A DNA stretch of 64,000 bases, taken from Dasypus novemcinctus. Its lineage: Eukaryota > Chordata > Mammalia > Cingulata > Dasypodidae. Shown piece by piece: positions 50,801 to 59,455 of this stretch. The translations under genes were made by a program, and so were the position numbers. The notes beneath the pieces are model-generated. The model saw only the letters and a program-made list of their open reading frames with translations. It had not been told where the DNA came from and ran no database searches. Numbering within the stretch: position 1 is the first letter of the stretch; every line of letters begins with the position of its first letter. Location of the stretch: positions 159,837,169 to 159,901,168 of the forward strand of contig NC_080677.1 in assembly GCF_030445035.2 (NCBI RefSeq). Reading direction: 5' to 3'.

Positions 50801-52712
50801 ATAAGGGGAAATTGCCTTGCCCTTGGATAAAACTTATTTCAGTGAAATAACCAAAAAATATCTCAAAAACAGCAAGGTGGTTATTTCAACATAATATGAA
50901 AGATTAGTTACGTTTAATTCCATCCCCAGCTGTTGTTGCCTTTGATCCAAACATTATTTCACACAGGAGAAGATAAAAGCAAACTATCCTTTAAAAGAGA
51001 ATACAGAGAATAAGTATAGTTGCTGTGACTACAGGAAATATGAAAATATCAACCAACTAGCCAGGAGAAACCTTTGCTGTTTGAAAGCGTATATATAGAT
51101 TTCCTTTATGCAACAGGCATCCCTGTGGAGCACCACGGAAACCTATTTTACATTTCATAATGGAAGACTAGGGAAAAATGGAATTCTTTTGTAGACTTCT
51201 TTTTGGCAATGCATCTCATAAACTACTAAGAATGATGTGACACAATTTTACTTATCTATCCACCTCTTTTTAATTTGTTTTAACCTGGATGCCTCTTCCT
51301 TGTACTTTTCCCAAATCCTTGATATAATCCCACTCAACTAGGGGTCCAAATTTGTTGCCCTTTTTTCCCAACCAACCTATTCTATACAGTGTACCCTATT
51401 CTATGATCATTTTTACCCAAGCCTGGAAAGAAATCATTGTCTTTTTATTGTTCCCAAATATTTCTACAAGGTTAAATGTGTACTAGGAGAGCCTATTATG
51501 AAGACATTATTACGTAAGACACTTCTAGCCCTCTCTTAAACCGAAATGTACAACCATGATTTTCAAGGACCATTGTTTTCAAAGCAATGTTTTAAATTGC
51601 ATTTACATTTTTGCTTTCTACTTTTGCATAATAAAATTATTTGTGCACACATAATGAATTATAAGAAGTGTAACTATATAAAATTTTGTTGCAGACATTT
51701 AACTAGTTTAAGACCCTTTGGGCAATGTGCACTGTGCACTGCGATAAGAAATGGTACCTCTGCAGAGATGGAAATAACCTTCATTCCTCCTAAAAGATAT
51801 CTAATTTTGCTTTTTTTTTTTTTGTTTCTGAGAATGTAGAACATTCCTAGACCATTGAGTTAACAAATGTTTTATATTTAATGACATTTCTGTGATTTCT
51901 AGAATGCATTAATGGGAAGTATAGATTCCTCAACTATATAGAGAAAGAATTCTCTCTAATATATTAAAAATATACAAAAGATCATGTCTCATAAAATTGA
52001 ATTTTGGCATCTTGTATAATCCCATTTTGCCAGCTACAAGAAAATACAGCCATGCAAGTCAGACTCAATTATTTCAATGTGATCTCTTTGTTGTAGAATG
52101 AGGAGAATGGTTTAGGAAGAAAAGTCTAAATAAAACTAGCAGAACTTTTATAAGTTTAAAAATGTTTTTGCTTGGGGATATCAATTCCAAGTTGTTTTTA
52201 CCAAATCGTTTGCTATGAGCTGGGTTTCATACTACTCATAACTCTGCAAATGTGTATTTGATGGTAAAAACAAGTAGAGAAACATGAAAAACAGAGCAAA
52301 TAAATACTCCCAGTGGGAGCTGAGCACACAATCAAGGACGAAGTTTGGCATCTGTACAGTATTTCTTTTGTAACTGTGGCCAAGCACTTGATGAATCCAT
52401 ATCATTTTTTAATTGTTTGCATCAGTTTCCTTTTTCTTTTTACGTTCTTCTTTTCCAGTATGGTTTTATTTACCACTTAGAGCTTACTTTATTTTTGCAG
52501 TGTACTTTAGTACTTACAGTTTTCTTTCCCATTTACAGGGACTGAAAAAGAACTGGGAAGAAGTGCACAAAGAGTTCCAGTCGCTCTCAGTATTCATAGA
52601 TTCCATCCCAAAGAAGATTCGCAAGCAGAAGCTGGAAAATGAAATGAAGCAACTGGAACATGACATTGGTGTAATTGAAAAGCATAAAATCATTTATATT
52701 GCCAATAAGTAA
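26739..52712 (+). CDS. ENKUR: Enkurin, five coding exons
   Basis: Coding exons 26739-26815, 35299-35444, 39743-39966, 44045-44191 and 52539-52712 join in frame. The lengths of 77, 146, 224, 147 and 174 bases give 255 codons plus TAA; human enkurin is 256 residues. All introns are GT-AG. The start is in a strong Kozak context (GACCATGG). Enkurin is an adaptor found on sperm flagella and motile cilia; it is a microtubule inner protein of doublet microtubules and is linked to left-right patterning. Visible parts are the N-terminal proline-rich SH3-binding-type segment PPQPPR (21-26), a basic middle, and a C-terminal alpha-helical enkurin domain (about 150-250) rich in K and E. No frameshift or stop is present. 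It is divergent from THNSL1. Confidence 0.96.
26816..27764 (+). other. ENKUR intron 1, first part
   Basis: No exon or clear repeat is seen between exon 1 and the RPS15A pseudogene. Confidence 0.4.
27765..28190 (-). pseudogene. RPS15A: Processed pseudogene of RPS15A (40S ribosomal protein uS8)
   Basis: A minus-strand intronless copy starting with a 5'UTR remnant. Its ATG is at 28165-28163, and it runs to a 3'UTR remnant with the GGATGTAAT...AAATGCC pattern. Matching segments are [30 protein letters not shown] and LTTSAGIM. It has an early in-frame stop after GKC, small deletions in the N-terminal third and near MMxHGY, a late frameshift, and loss of the normal stop. No poly-A tail or clear target duplication remains. 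It sits inside ENKUR intron 1 in the opposite orientation to ENKUR. Confidence 0.88.
28191..28869 (+). other. ENKUR intron 1, non-coding
   Basis: No supported feature besides a 9-G run at 28203-28211 beside the pseudogene's 5' end. Confidence 0.35.
28884..29251 (-). repeat. DAS-III-like SINE, perfect 14-bp target duplication
   Basis: Minus-strand copy in ENKUR intron 1 with a (TTTA)n tail at the left and tRNA-like head at the right. It is flanked by CTCTTTCCCTTTTG at 28870-28883 and 29252-29265. It has a small internal deletion (the GCGTGCGGGCC part after CAGCAC is missing) compared with the other copies. Confidence 0.93.
29640..30560. repeat. Possible ancient CR1/L3-type LINE fragment
   Basis: Segments such as CTTTGCTAACATCAAGACAC, CCCTGATCTAATGGATCTAA and ATCAGGCTCACCAGTATAG resemble the conserved order of old CR1/L3 LINE sequence. 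It is strongly diverged; orientation and edges are not certain. Confidence 0.35.
30595..30775. repeat. AT-rich simple sequence
   Basis: Degenerate (ATATA/ATCATATAT) low-complexity stretch within ENKUR intron 1. Confidence 0.6.
30776..31945 (+). other. ENKUR intron 1, nothing recognised
   Basis: AT-rich; no exon or named repeat is supported. Confidence 0.35.
31951..32518 (+). repeat. Solo LTR of an endogenous retrovirus-like family, copy A
   Basis: 568 bases beginning TGTAGCAGTTTGATAT and ending GGCTGACTAATACA, with an AATAAA signal about 75 bases from the end. The flanks CAAGG and CAGGG (4 of 5 identical) suggest a 5-bp target duplication. Copy B at 40772 has the same termini. Only the LTR is present; no viral gene is attached. 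It sits in ENKUR intron 1 in sense orientation. Confidence 0.75.
32860..35090 (+). mobile_element. Old degraded L1, ORF1/ORF2 remnants
   Basis: Contains ORF1-like sequence (TCCCAGAAGGAGAAGAGAG, TCTGTCAAATTTAAGGAAAT). This is followed by ORF2-like sequence (CATGCTTTGTTCCATAAAAC, TTGGTTCTTTGAGAAGATTA, AGGAATGAGAGAGAGACATC). Stops occur throughout. It lies just upstream of ENKUR exon 2. Confidence 0.7.
33792..33816. repeat. (CA)n microsatellite
   Basis: About 12 uninterrupted AC units inside the degraded L1 region. Confidence 0.95.
35299..35444 (+). CDS. ENKUR: ENKUR coding exon 2
   Basis: Acceptor TATTTTAG/G and donor CCCA/GTAGGT. It encodes the rest of Arg26 to the first base of codon 75, including [14 protein letters not shown] and [11 protein letters not shown]. 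The frame joins both neighbours exactly. An old L1 copy lies just upstream in the intron. Confidence 0.95.
35445..37624 (+). other. ENKUR intron 2, first part
   Basis: Non-coding; no named repeat and no second exon candidate is supported. Confidence 0.4.
37638..38016 (-). repeat. DAS-type SINE, perfect 13-bp target duplication
   Basis: Minus-strand copy with a T-run tail at the left and tRNA-like head at the right. It is flanked by TCTATCCATTTCT at 37625-37637 and 38017-38029. The body is more diverged (fewer CpG) than in other copies. Confidence 0.93.
38190..38310 (+). repeat. L2 LINE 3' end
   Basis: ATGTAAACTCCATGAGAACAG, CTGTTGTATTCCTGTTCC, AGAACATTACCTGAGCAC and AATATATTGAATAAATTAATG follow the conserved L2 3'-end order. 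Confidence 0.7.
38652..39105 (+). repeat. Composite DAS-type SINE with two tRNA-like heads
   Basis: First head at 38656 (GCGGATGTGGCTCAAATGAT), then tandem GAGCCAGTGCCC-like units (about 38760-38840). A second tRNA-like unit follows at 38911-38980 (AACTGAGGTGGCGCAGCTGA). The element ends in the common (GCAAATGGACAC) tail and ATAAATC poly-A. Confidence 0.8.
39106..39742 (+). other. ENKUR intron 2, end part
   Basis: AT-rich with no feature other than the branch/acceptor context of exon 3. Confidence 0.35.
39743..39966 (+). CDS. ENKUR: ENKUR coding exon 3
   Basis: Acceptor TTCAACAG/AA and donor AATAAAAAG/GTAGCC. It completes Lys75 and runs to Lys149, with the family-typical segments [19 protein letters not shown] and [15 protein letters not shown]. 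The poly-A-like exon start encodes three lysines where the human protein has KKN. Confidence 0.96.
39967..40766 (+). other. ENKUR intron 3, first part
   Basis: No supported feature; AT-rich with a GAA-rich patch at 40672-40708. Confidence 0.35.
40772..41351 (+). repeat. Solo LTR of the same family, copy B
   Basis: 580 bases beginning TGTAGCAGTTTGATAT and ending GGCTGACTAATAAA, closely matching copy A over its whole length. It is flanked by perfect CCATT duplications (40767-40771 and 41352-41356), the 5-bp size usual for ERVL- or class-I-like insertions. Contains (GGAAGAGAGGAACC)-type internal repeats. No internal viral region is attached. Confidence 0.8.
41370..41840. other. GC-richer non-coding patch in ENKUR intron 3
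   Basis: Directly 3' of LTR copy B; much richer in C and G than its surroundings, with 76-92-codon chance frames on both strands. No family recognised. Confidence 0.35.
41841..42119 (+). other. ENKUR intron 3, non-coding
   Basis: Nothing recognised. Confidence 0.3.
42120..42220 (+). repeat. MIR SINE fragment
   Basis: GTGAGGGTGAAATGACATAAAG, AAGTACTTGACATAATTC and TTGGCACCTAATAAAAGTTCAG follow the MIR 3' half. Confidence 0.6.
42221..43304 (+). other. ENKUR intron 3, with an unassigned old repeat
   Basis: From about 42585 the order GCTGTCATAACAAATAACC...AATAACTTAAAGCAAG resembles an old mammalian repeat also hinted at near 55170. Class not assigned. A direct repeat of the CCAGTCACT-TAGCAGA-AACATGGCTCAG type occurs at 42723-42757 and 42782-42816. 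Confidence 0.35.
43320..43691 (-). repeat. DAS-III-like SINE, perfect 15-bp target duplication
   Basis: Minus-strand full-length copy flanked by CACTTGTCTTCTTTT at 43305-43319 and 43692-43706. The long duplication and intact CpG-rich body mark a recent insertion, 350 bases before ENKUR exon 4. Confidence 0.95.
44045..44191 (+). CDS. ENKUR: ENKUR coding exon 4
   Basis: Acceptor CTTACAG/GAT and donor CTGCAG/GTAAGT, exactly 49 codons (150-198). It starts [20 protein letters not shown] and is predicted to be mostly helical. It forms the first half of the enkurin domain. Confidence 0.96.
44192..45692 (+). other. ENKUR intron 4, first part
   Basis: No exon supported. A moderately GC-rich stretch (45230-45430) has chance frames on both strands. 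Confidence 0.35.
45698..46150. repeat. LTR-like element with perfect 5-bp target duplication
   Basis: 453 bases from TGTGTTAGTCAAGGTTCTCC to AACTTAAACATCACA (TG...CA termini). CGTGG precedes at 45693-45697 and follows at 46151-46155. The sequence matches a common old mammalian repeat carrying GGAATTGGCTCACAT. The boundaries support an LTR, but the family name and strand are not certain. Contains an (AC)n/(ATAC)n run near 45740-45763. Confidence 0.6.
48312..48415 (+). repeat. Short tRNA-headed SINE inside L1
   Basis: GACAGATGTGGCTCAAGTAG head, GGATTCGATCCCCAGTGCC box-B region and an (AAAC)n tail. It interrupts L1 ORF2 sequence at GATCAATAAAATTGGC. Confidence 0.85.
48437..48522 (+). repeat. 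Second short tRNA-headed SINE inside L1
   Basis: GCCCATGTGGCTCAATGGTT head, GGGTTCAATTCCC and a 17-A tail. It follows the first copy directly, so it probably inserted in or beside that copy's A-rich tail. Confidence 0.83.
50099..52538 (+). other. ENKUR intron 4, last part
   Basis: 50100-50690 is GC-rich unclassified sequence with open frames of about 113-117 codons on both strands and no recognisable protein. 50700-52530 is AT-rich with no supported feature. Confidence 0.4.
52539..52712 (+). CDS. ENKUR: ENKUR coding exon 5 with stop
   Basis: Acceptor ATTTACAG/GGA, then [19 protein letters not shown] and a lysine/glutamate-rich helix to IIYIANK-stop. The C-terminus is one residue shorter than human (ANNA to ANK). 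Confidence 0.96.
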   Translation, partial: GLKKNWEEVHKEFQSLSVFIDSIPKKIRKQKLENEMKQLEHDIGVIEKHKIIYIANK

Positions 52713-52945
52713 TGTGGATTATTATAGTAATTTTAAGGTGGAAGAAGCATGAAAAACATAAACATGAACCTATAAGTTTTTCAAAAAGGAAAATGCTATG
52801 ACAAGAATAAAAATAGCCCTACAATTTTTTAAATACTTAGGCATAGTCAAAGAATATTGTGAATTATTCACTTATTCAAAAGAAAAATGTTTTACCAGTG
52901 TCAGCTTTTCCACGTATAAACCTATTAAAGTTTGATGTTCTGTGT
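52713..52945 (+). terminator. ENKUR: ENKUR 3'UTR with candidate polyadenylation signals
   Basis: AT-rich sequence after the stop. AATAAA occurs at about 52806 and ATTAAA at about 52924, followed by a GT-rich stretch (TTTGATGTTCTGTGTTTC), which suits the second site. Actual cleavage is not provable here. Confidence 0.5.
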
Positions 52946-53344
52946 TTCAGTTCCATACAGTAATTCATTATTATTATGTGATTTTATGCAAACATTCATT
53001 TCTGGACCCTGAAAAATGAAGTTAGTGCTTAGAACTTCAAAAACTTCCTACGCTCTTTGACACAAGGTACACATCATTAAAAGCTGTTAAGTATTTTGAA
53101 CTGGTAATAGTGGCATTATGTTTTCTTGCCACTCTAAAATATTTTCTGCATATCGATTCAGAGATCCCCGGGTTTTAAAAGCATATTTTCTCCTCAGCAT
53201 ATGGCGTTGGACAGCTATTCCCAACTATGGATATCATTGATATCCATATTCCAATGGAGAAAAATTAGGATAGCTTGTAAAATGTAGCATTGGGGCTGAC
53301 TAAATAAAGAGAACAGCCATTTTCATGATCTACCAATTTTTAAA

Positions 53345-54520
53345 ATTTTGCTATTTTTTAAAAAAATTATTTATTTATTTATTTTTTTAATTACATTATG
53401 AAAAATATGAGGTCCCATTCAACCCCACCGCCCCCGCCCCCCATTCCCCCCACAGCAACACTCTCTCCCATCATCATGACACATCCATTGCACCTGGTAA
53501 GTTCATCTCTGAGCATCACTGCCCCCCATAGTCAATGGTCCACATCATAGCCCAGACTCTCTCACGTTCCATCCAGTGGGTCCTGGGGGGATCTATAATG
53601 TCCCTTAATTGTCCGTGAAGCACTATCCAGGACAACTCCACGTCCTGAAAGCGCCTCCACATCTCATCTCTTCTTCCCGTTCCCCACACCCAGCAGCCAC
53701 CATGGCTACCGTTCCCACACCCATTCCACATTTTCTCTGTGGACATTGGATTGGTTGTGTCCATTGCACATCTATGTCAAGTGAGGGCTTATATTCCATA
53801 TGGGTACTGGATGCACTCCTCCCGCTTCCAGCTGTAGACACTCTAGGCTCCATGTTGTGGTGGTTGACCTTTTTCAACTCCATGTTAGCTGAGTGGAGTA
53901 AGTCCAATAAATCAAAGTGTAGGAGCTGAAGTCTGTTGAGGCTCTGGGCCTGGGTGTCATATTATTAGTCCAGAGATTCGAATCCCCTACATATATCTTA
54001 AACCCAGCACCGACTACAATTCCAATAAAGTAGCATGCAAGTCTTGTGAAAAGAGATCACCTCTGAGTCCAATTCCATCACGCAGAAACACCAGCTCCAA
54101 AGAAGGGCTATCTGTCATGGCAGTGAACCCCTTCTGCCATGACCATAGAACCCGTGGGTCTCTTTATCCCTCAAAAGAACCAATACCTGGGGTTGTATCT
54201 ACCTTATCTGTCTCTTAGACTCTGTTCAGTTGTACATAGGGGTATTCCTTCTGACAACCTCCAGACTCTTTTTTAGAGACTCACAGCCTTATAATCTCAT
54301 TTCTCCTTTCCATTTCCCCCTTACATTAGGTCAAACAGCTTCCCGAAGTCATGTCATTATATGTAGACAGGTATATTCTGCTGTTCCGCATTGAATCTTT
54401 AATTCAAGGTCATTTTCTAGTTGCTTCTTCAGCTGGTATGTGGTAGTGATCCCTCGGTGCCAGGGAGGCTCATCCCCGGGTGTCATGTCCCACGCTGGGG
54501 GGAAAAAATTTTGCTATTTC
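53345..54520 (-). mobile_element. L1 3'-region, antisense
   Basis: The minus strand ends with GGGACCTCATATTTTTC, then ATAATGTAATT and an A-rich tail at 53345-53395, as an L1 3'UTR does. Its GGTGCAATGGATGTGTCATG region matches the shorter copy at 24.4 kb. The left (5') part reaches CACCCGGGGATGAGCCTCCC near 54470. No open ORF2 is seen, so only the 3' non-coding region seems present. Confidence 0.65.
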
Positions 54521-54604
54521 AAGACTCGCTATACATAGTTTATTAAAATTTTTTTTTTGGTCCTTTCTATTTATCTATTCTGTGAATTCTAAAGTGCCCT
54601 AATG

Positions 54605-54717
54605 TTGTGGCCCAATTAAAGCCCTAATCATAACTCAATCAGGTCCAGGTACAGATCAGATTACAAACATAATCCAATATCTGTTTTTGGAATTCATAAC
54701 CATATCACACTGCTACA
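54605..54717 (-). repeat. LTR family fragment, copy C
   Basis: On the minus strand it reads TGTAGCAGTGTGATATGG...ATGAATTCCAAAAACAG...GATTATGTTTGTAA and GATTAGGGCTTTAATTGGGC, matching the first ~110 bases of copies A and B. The rest of the LTR is absent. Confidence 0.75.
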
Positions 54718-56169
54718 GTGTCTATTTGTAAGATTATTTATTAAGCAATACATTTATATAGGTAGAGCTGTCTTCAACTCCAAATAAATAAAAGTCTATA
54801 AATTTCTAAGAAGGAATAGATTCTTCTAAGAAATTTTAACTTAGAGAAATGCAGTAAAATTCATATATGAGACTACTAAAATATCAGAGCAATAACAATT
54901 TCTCCTGCTCACCCTAATTCTTGTACTGTTAATGACACAAAATCGATGATCTTTTCAAGTTTTTTCTCAAACACAGAATTGGGGTGCAAGCTTATTTTGT
55001 GATTCAAAGAAAAATGTTTATATACAAATAGTTTTGAAAACTCACTTTAGACTTTTTTCACGTTTCTTTGTGGGCATCATTTGTTTAATCTTATACTCCC
55101 TTAAGGAAGATACAAAATAACATAGTATATGATAAATTCTCACTAATCCAGAATGGTTGGTTGCTCTTTAGAGTAGGCTAACAGCCGTAATAACAGTAAA
55201 CCTCAAAATACATGATTACTTAAACATAATTGAAACCCGAGCCTTGCTCACATAACAGAGCCATGCTGTGAACAGATCAGCCAGGCAGCCCTGTTCCACG
55301 CAGTCACGCAGGGACCCAGACTCCTGAGAGGGTGGGCTCCATCTCTGCTGAGCTGGGGAGTGCTGTGAGCAGGCCAGGCCTGAAAATGGTGCACATCATT
55401 CCCACTCGCATTCTCTAAGCAAGCAAACTTAGTTGCTGTTACACACCACCTCCAAATCTTAGTTCCTTGATACCATAAAGATAAATCGATCATTTTAATA
55501 GCAGTGTTGCAGGAATGAGGATGGTGGGTGTGATCAGCTCCATGCAGTCACCCAGGGATCCAATCTTCTTTTATCAAGCGGCTCTGCTAGTACAGCACAA
55601 CTTCTCCACCACAGTTAGGGATAAGAGGTTTAGGGTAAAATGTTGTGAGATGACTTCTTTGCATACTCATTTTTTAAGTAATTCAAAATCAGTAGCAATG
55701 CAAAAAATATTCTGATTATTTCAGCCTTATGTTTGGTAGGTTTTGGGGTCACAAAGTGAGTTTACATGTTCAAATAATAACTTTGTGGTTTACTAGATGA
55801 TCCAAACTTGAATCCAGACTTCTCCGTGGCACACAGTGTTGGCATAGATGATTATATAGCTTTGAAGCCTTTGTCTCCCATGGCCCCCCAGAAGAAAATT
55901 TTGCTCCCATAGTCCAGGAGGGCCAGCCTGCCCTGGGATCCCAACCTTAAATAGCTCCAGTCAACCTCCCCCTATACACATGCGTGCACACACACACACC
56001 TGGGCCAGCCTATCAGTCAGTCAGGAGGGACAGACACCTGTCTCAGGTGGTGGTTCAAAGCACGATCAAGAGACACAGGACTGCAGTCAGACTTGAGCCA
56101 GTAAGGTCAAGCTTCATTGCTACAGCTAGTTTGCCTTGGCTTCCATCCCTGCTCAAAAGTTCTCTGAAT
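54718..56169. other. Intergenic DNA downstream of ENKUR
   Basis: About 55165-55620 holds an unassigned old repeat with two CAGTCAC-CAGGGA-type units (near 55300 and 55545). A (CA)n run of about 8 units lies at 55985-56000. No gene is seen. Confidence 0.4.
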
Positions 56170-56625
56170 AGATTCAAGATTCAGTGTGATCTGGCCTGTG
56201 CCTGTGTCTTCAGCTCAGTTTCCTGCCCTACCCACTGACCTGTCATTCCCATCACCCTGAGTGCTAGAAGATTCCCATCCCCGCCTCCGTGATGGCTCCA
56301 TGTCTGAGCACACACTGCCTCCTCTGCCCAGAACCCTGTTCCCTCCTCTGTCTCCCCTCCTGCACATCTCTCTGGCAAATCCCCTATCTTCAAAGGGCCA
56401 CACTCACACACACCCCGTTTCTGTGACACCCTGAGTCCACAGAATTGGGCCTCCTATTATAGCCCTGATCACGCTGTGTGGAGCACATCTGGATATTTGC
56501 CTGTCTGTCACAAGATTGCTAGCTTCTGGGGGGAAGGGACTGTGTATCATTTCATCTACATCCCTTAGAGTCTTCATAACAGCTGGTATATAGAAGGTAC
56601 TCAGATCTTTATTGAATAAATTAGT
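56170..56625 (+). repeat. L2 LINE 3'-region fragment
   Basis: GTGTGATCTGGCCTGTGCC, then TTTCCTGCCCTACCCACTG, CTCTGGCAAATCCCC, AGCTTCTGGGGGGAAGGGAC and GAAGGTACTCAGATCTTTATTG are in L2 order. Confidence 0.6.
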
Positions 56626-56759
56626 GATATCCAAACGTGTATTTGAATGTGACCCATTGATAGGATTATTATGATGTAAATGAGATTTAGAAGGTAGGGA
56701 TCTGGGCCATTCAACCAACCAGTTGATGTGTGATCAGGTCAGGAGGAGAAAGTTTCACG

Positions 56760-56955
56760 GCATGTCCGTAAGCTCAAGCACATTCCAGCTCAACCACTTC
56801 CTAACTATGCACAAATCCTCTCTAAGCTACATTTCCCTAATCCCTAAAATGGGGGTCATAACGCACAGCCATGCTGTGCAGAGTCATGACGAGAAATCAA
56901 GTAATTCAGTACATGTGTAGCAGTTAACACAGTCCCTGGCATGTAAAAAGACAGT
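56760..56955 (+). repeat. MIR SINE
   Basis: Good MIR order: CAGCTCAACCACTTCCTAAC, TTTCCCTAATCCCTAAAATG, then CAGTCCCTGGCATGTAAAAA. Confidence 0.7.
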
Positions 56956-57669
56956 ACATTTATTGGTAAGAGTTATCAATAAGAACCTTCATTTCTGTAG
57001 TACTTCTATCTAATTGGCGCTAGACCTGTTAGCATGAGTCAGTAGAGATTAGGATTTCCCAACCCCATAAAATCCTGTTGAGGAAAAGGGCCTATGAGAC
57101 CAGCATAGAAATTCAGCCCGAGCATGGCCTGGCCAATCTTCTCAGTGTTTCACACAGATGATGGCAACTATATTTGGTAACTGCTATCTTCAGGAACCGA
57201 CAGAAATTTGGCAATACCTCTTAAATTACTCAGCACTGGCATTCCAAAGTGAAAGATAAGCTTAAATGAGTCTCTTGATGTCAAAGAGTCTCTCTGGGAA
57301 GAGGTTGCCCCTCTTCCCCTGAGTGACTCTGCTCTTTGGGAACAAGAGGCCTCACACGTGATATTAGTGAATTAACTGTGCACCAGCCCCTGCCTTTCAG
57401 TCTTAAGGTCACAGGTTTACTGCTCTCAGGACCTCAAGGCTGGTGCACATGAATGAAAATGCACATGACCCTGAGTTGTCACCTGCACACCAATTTTTAA
57501 GTTTATCTGAAGATATGCTTCTTACCTGAGTAGATCCTCATAATGAATGCATTCTCACCACCTGCCAAGTTAGGTGGGAGGACAAATCATAATCAAGAGT
57601 ACTATAGCTACAGTCAAAAAGAGTAAGACATTTAGATTATCTTATAAAAATCCTTCAGCCAACGTAACT
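56956..57669. other. Intergenic DNA, nothing recognised
   Basis: Mixed-composition sequence without a supported gene or named repeat. Confidence 0.35.
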
Positions 57670-58560
57670 GCTTCAATGTCGCTCAACAAATGTAGAAGTA
57701 CTACTACATGCTAGGATCCCTCCGAGTTGCTGGGAATATAATGAAAAGTTAGAAAGAATTACACAAATACATTTATAGTTAGAAATTGAAATCAGTGCTT
57801 TAAAAGAAAGAAGTAGAAGACGCTGCCAGGGAATATCAAGGGAGCCCTAAATCGGAATGCCTGGTTAAGGAACGCCTGCCTGAGGATTCGACACTGAAGT
57901 TAGACGGAAGGGTCCCTAGAAGTCGGGGGCCGTGGGGAAGAGGAGGCTTGTGGAGGAAGAAGAGTTCCAAGAAGAGAGGACACAGCGTGTGAAGCATCTC
58001 GTGTGGGAAGCCCCCGACCCACAGGAAGAGGCAGGGGTTGCGGCAGGACCGTGCTCAGAGGAGGGGAGGGGTGCAAGCTGGAGGGCCAGAAGGACCAGGG
58101 CCATGGGTAGGTTTTAAGCAGGGAGGTGGCGTGATGGGATCAGTAGGTTTAAATGAACACTTTCTACTGGATTCAAAATAGGGTGAAGAGGAAGAAGAAT
58201 GAATGGGGGGAGTGGGGGGACTCATTAGAGGGTTATTATAGCCGTCCAGGTGAGGAAGGTGGTAACCTGGACCAAGGCTGTAGCAGTGAAGATAGAGAAG
58301 CAGTTGACCTCGAGAACATTTAGGAGGTAAAAGTAGAATGTGGTGATGGATTGAAGGGGGAGGGAAAAGGAGGTTTCCCTCCTTTTCCTCCTTCCCTTGA
58401 TGACCAAGTTTCCGACTTAAGTAACCAGGCAGATGAAGGGGCCACTTTGTGCCCTGGGGAAGTTTAGAGGACAAGCACGTTGGGAAGGACATGAGGAAGA
58501 GAACAAGACTATAATTTTAGGCATGTTAAGTTTGTGACACCCTTGTAACATCTAGGAAAT
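57670..58560 (-). repeat. Long L2-type LINE fragment, antisense
   Basis: The plus strand shows the reverse of L2: TTTTAAGCAGGGAGGTGGCG, GGTTATTATAGCCGTCCAGG and AACATTTAGGAGGTAAAAG. On the minus strand part of this would encode the CR1/L2-type end of ORF2. The many Pro/Ser-rich frames here are artefacts. Confidence 0.55.
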
Positions 58561-58598
58561 TTTCATAGATTGGATGGTTGGATTGATGGATGGATTAG

Positions 58599-58680
58599 AT
58601 AGAGAGGGAAGGGAAGCGAAGGGAAGGGAAGCGAAGGGAAGGCAAGGGAAGGCAAGGGAAGGGAAGAGAAGGGGGAAGAA
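58599..58680. repeat. (GGGAA)n purine minisatellite
   Basis: Tandem GGGAAGCGAA/GGGAAGGCAA units, uninterrupted purines except C in GC. It follows a short (GGAT/GGTT) stretch. Confidence 0.9.
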
Positions 58681-59329
58681 GGGAGCAGGAACAAAAGAAA
58701 GTAAAGAGTGGCCTGGAGGAGAGTTATAAATGTGGGGCTTTATCAGCATGAATGAGATAACCTTGAGAGAAAAGTGTAGAGTCCAAGGCAACAAATGAGC
58801 TCTCAGCAACTCTACCATTCAGGGATCAGATGGGAGAGCAGGAGCAAGCATAGACAGACTGAGGCAAGAGGCCAAAGAGATCAGAAGACTACCAGGACGC
58901 CAAGAGAATTCAAGAATTCACCAGCCCTTCATCTGCCCTGCTGAGTCAACATCTGCATGCCTCCCTCCAGCTCCTGTCCAAACACTTACTCTGAAATCCT
59001 GTTATCACTCTGGATTGTTCATACCACTGGCCAATGTCACTAGTTTGGCAAGTGACTTAACATGCTATCAGATATAGCCGACCTTTGACCATCAAGTTGG
59101 AGGAAACTTTTCAGCAGCGAAGGAGGGCTGCTGCTTGTTTATCTCATAACCAACTCTTGAGTGCAATCTAATTTCCCACATTTCCGAGTTCTTAGTTACT
59201 CTCAGGAGCTGATTTATTCATAAACATTGGTTACTGCAGGTAGAAGACAAACATGGGTAAGAGAAAAAGAGAAGATAATTTTTCTGGAGGTTTTTTCCTT
59301 TCTAGCAAGATATGGCATTGTGAAAAAAA
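58681..59329. other. Intergenic DNA, nothing recognised
   Basis: No gene or named repeat supported. Confidence 0.3.
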
Positions 59330-59455
59330 AATCAGCAGGTTCAACTCTGGCAGTAAATTACGTGACCTTTGGAAAATCTCTTAGTCACTCTCATCTGGAA
59401 AATGAAGAATTCAGCTCAATTATGTCCAGTCCTCCTTCCAATTCTAGTGGTTCAT
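59330..59455 (+). repeat. MIR SINE fragment
   Basis: GTAAATTACGTGACCTTTGG, AATCTCTTAGTCACTCTCAT and CTGGAAAATGAAGAATTCAG follow the MIR core. Confidence 0.55.

Noticed and set aside
58055-58492. 145-codon Pro/Ser-rich minus-strand frame
   Set aside because: It lies within an antisense L2 fragment, and neighbouring frames are equally open because of composition.
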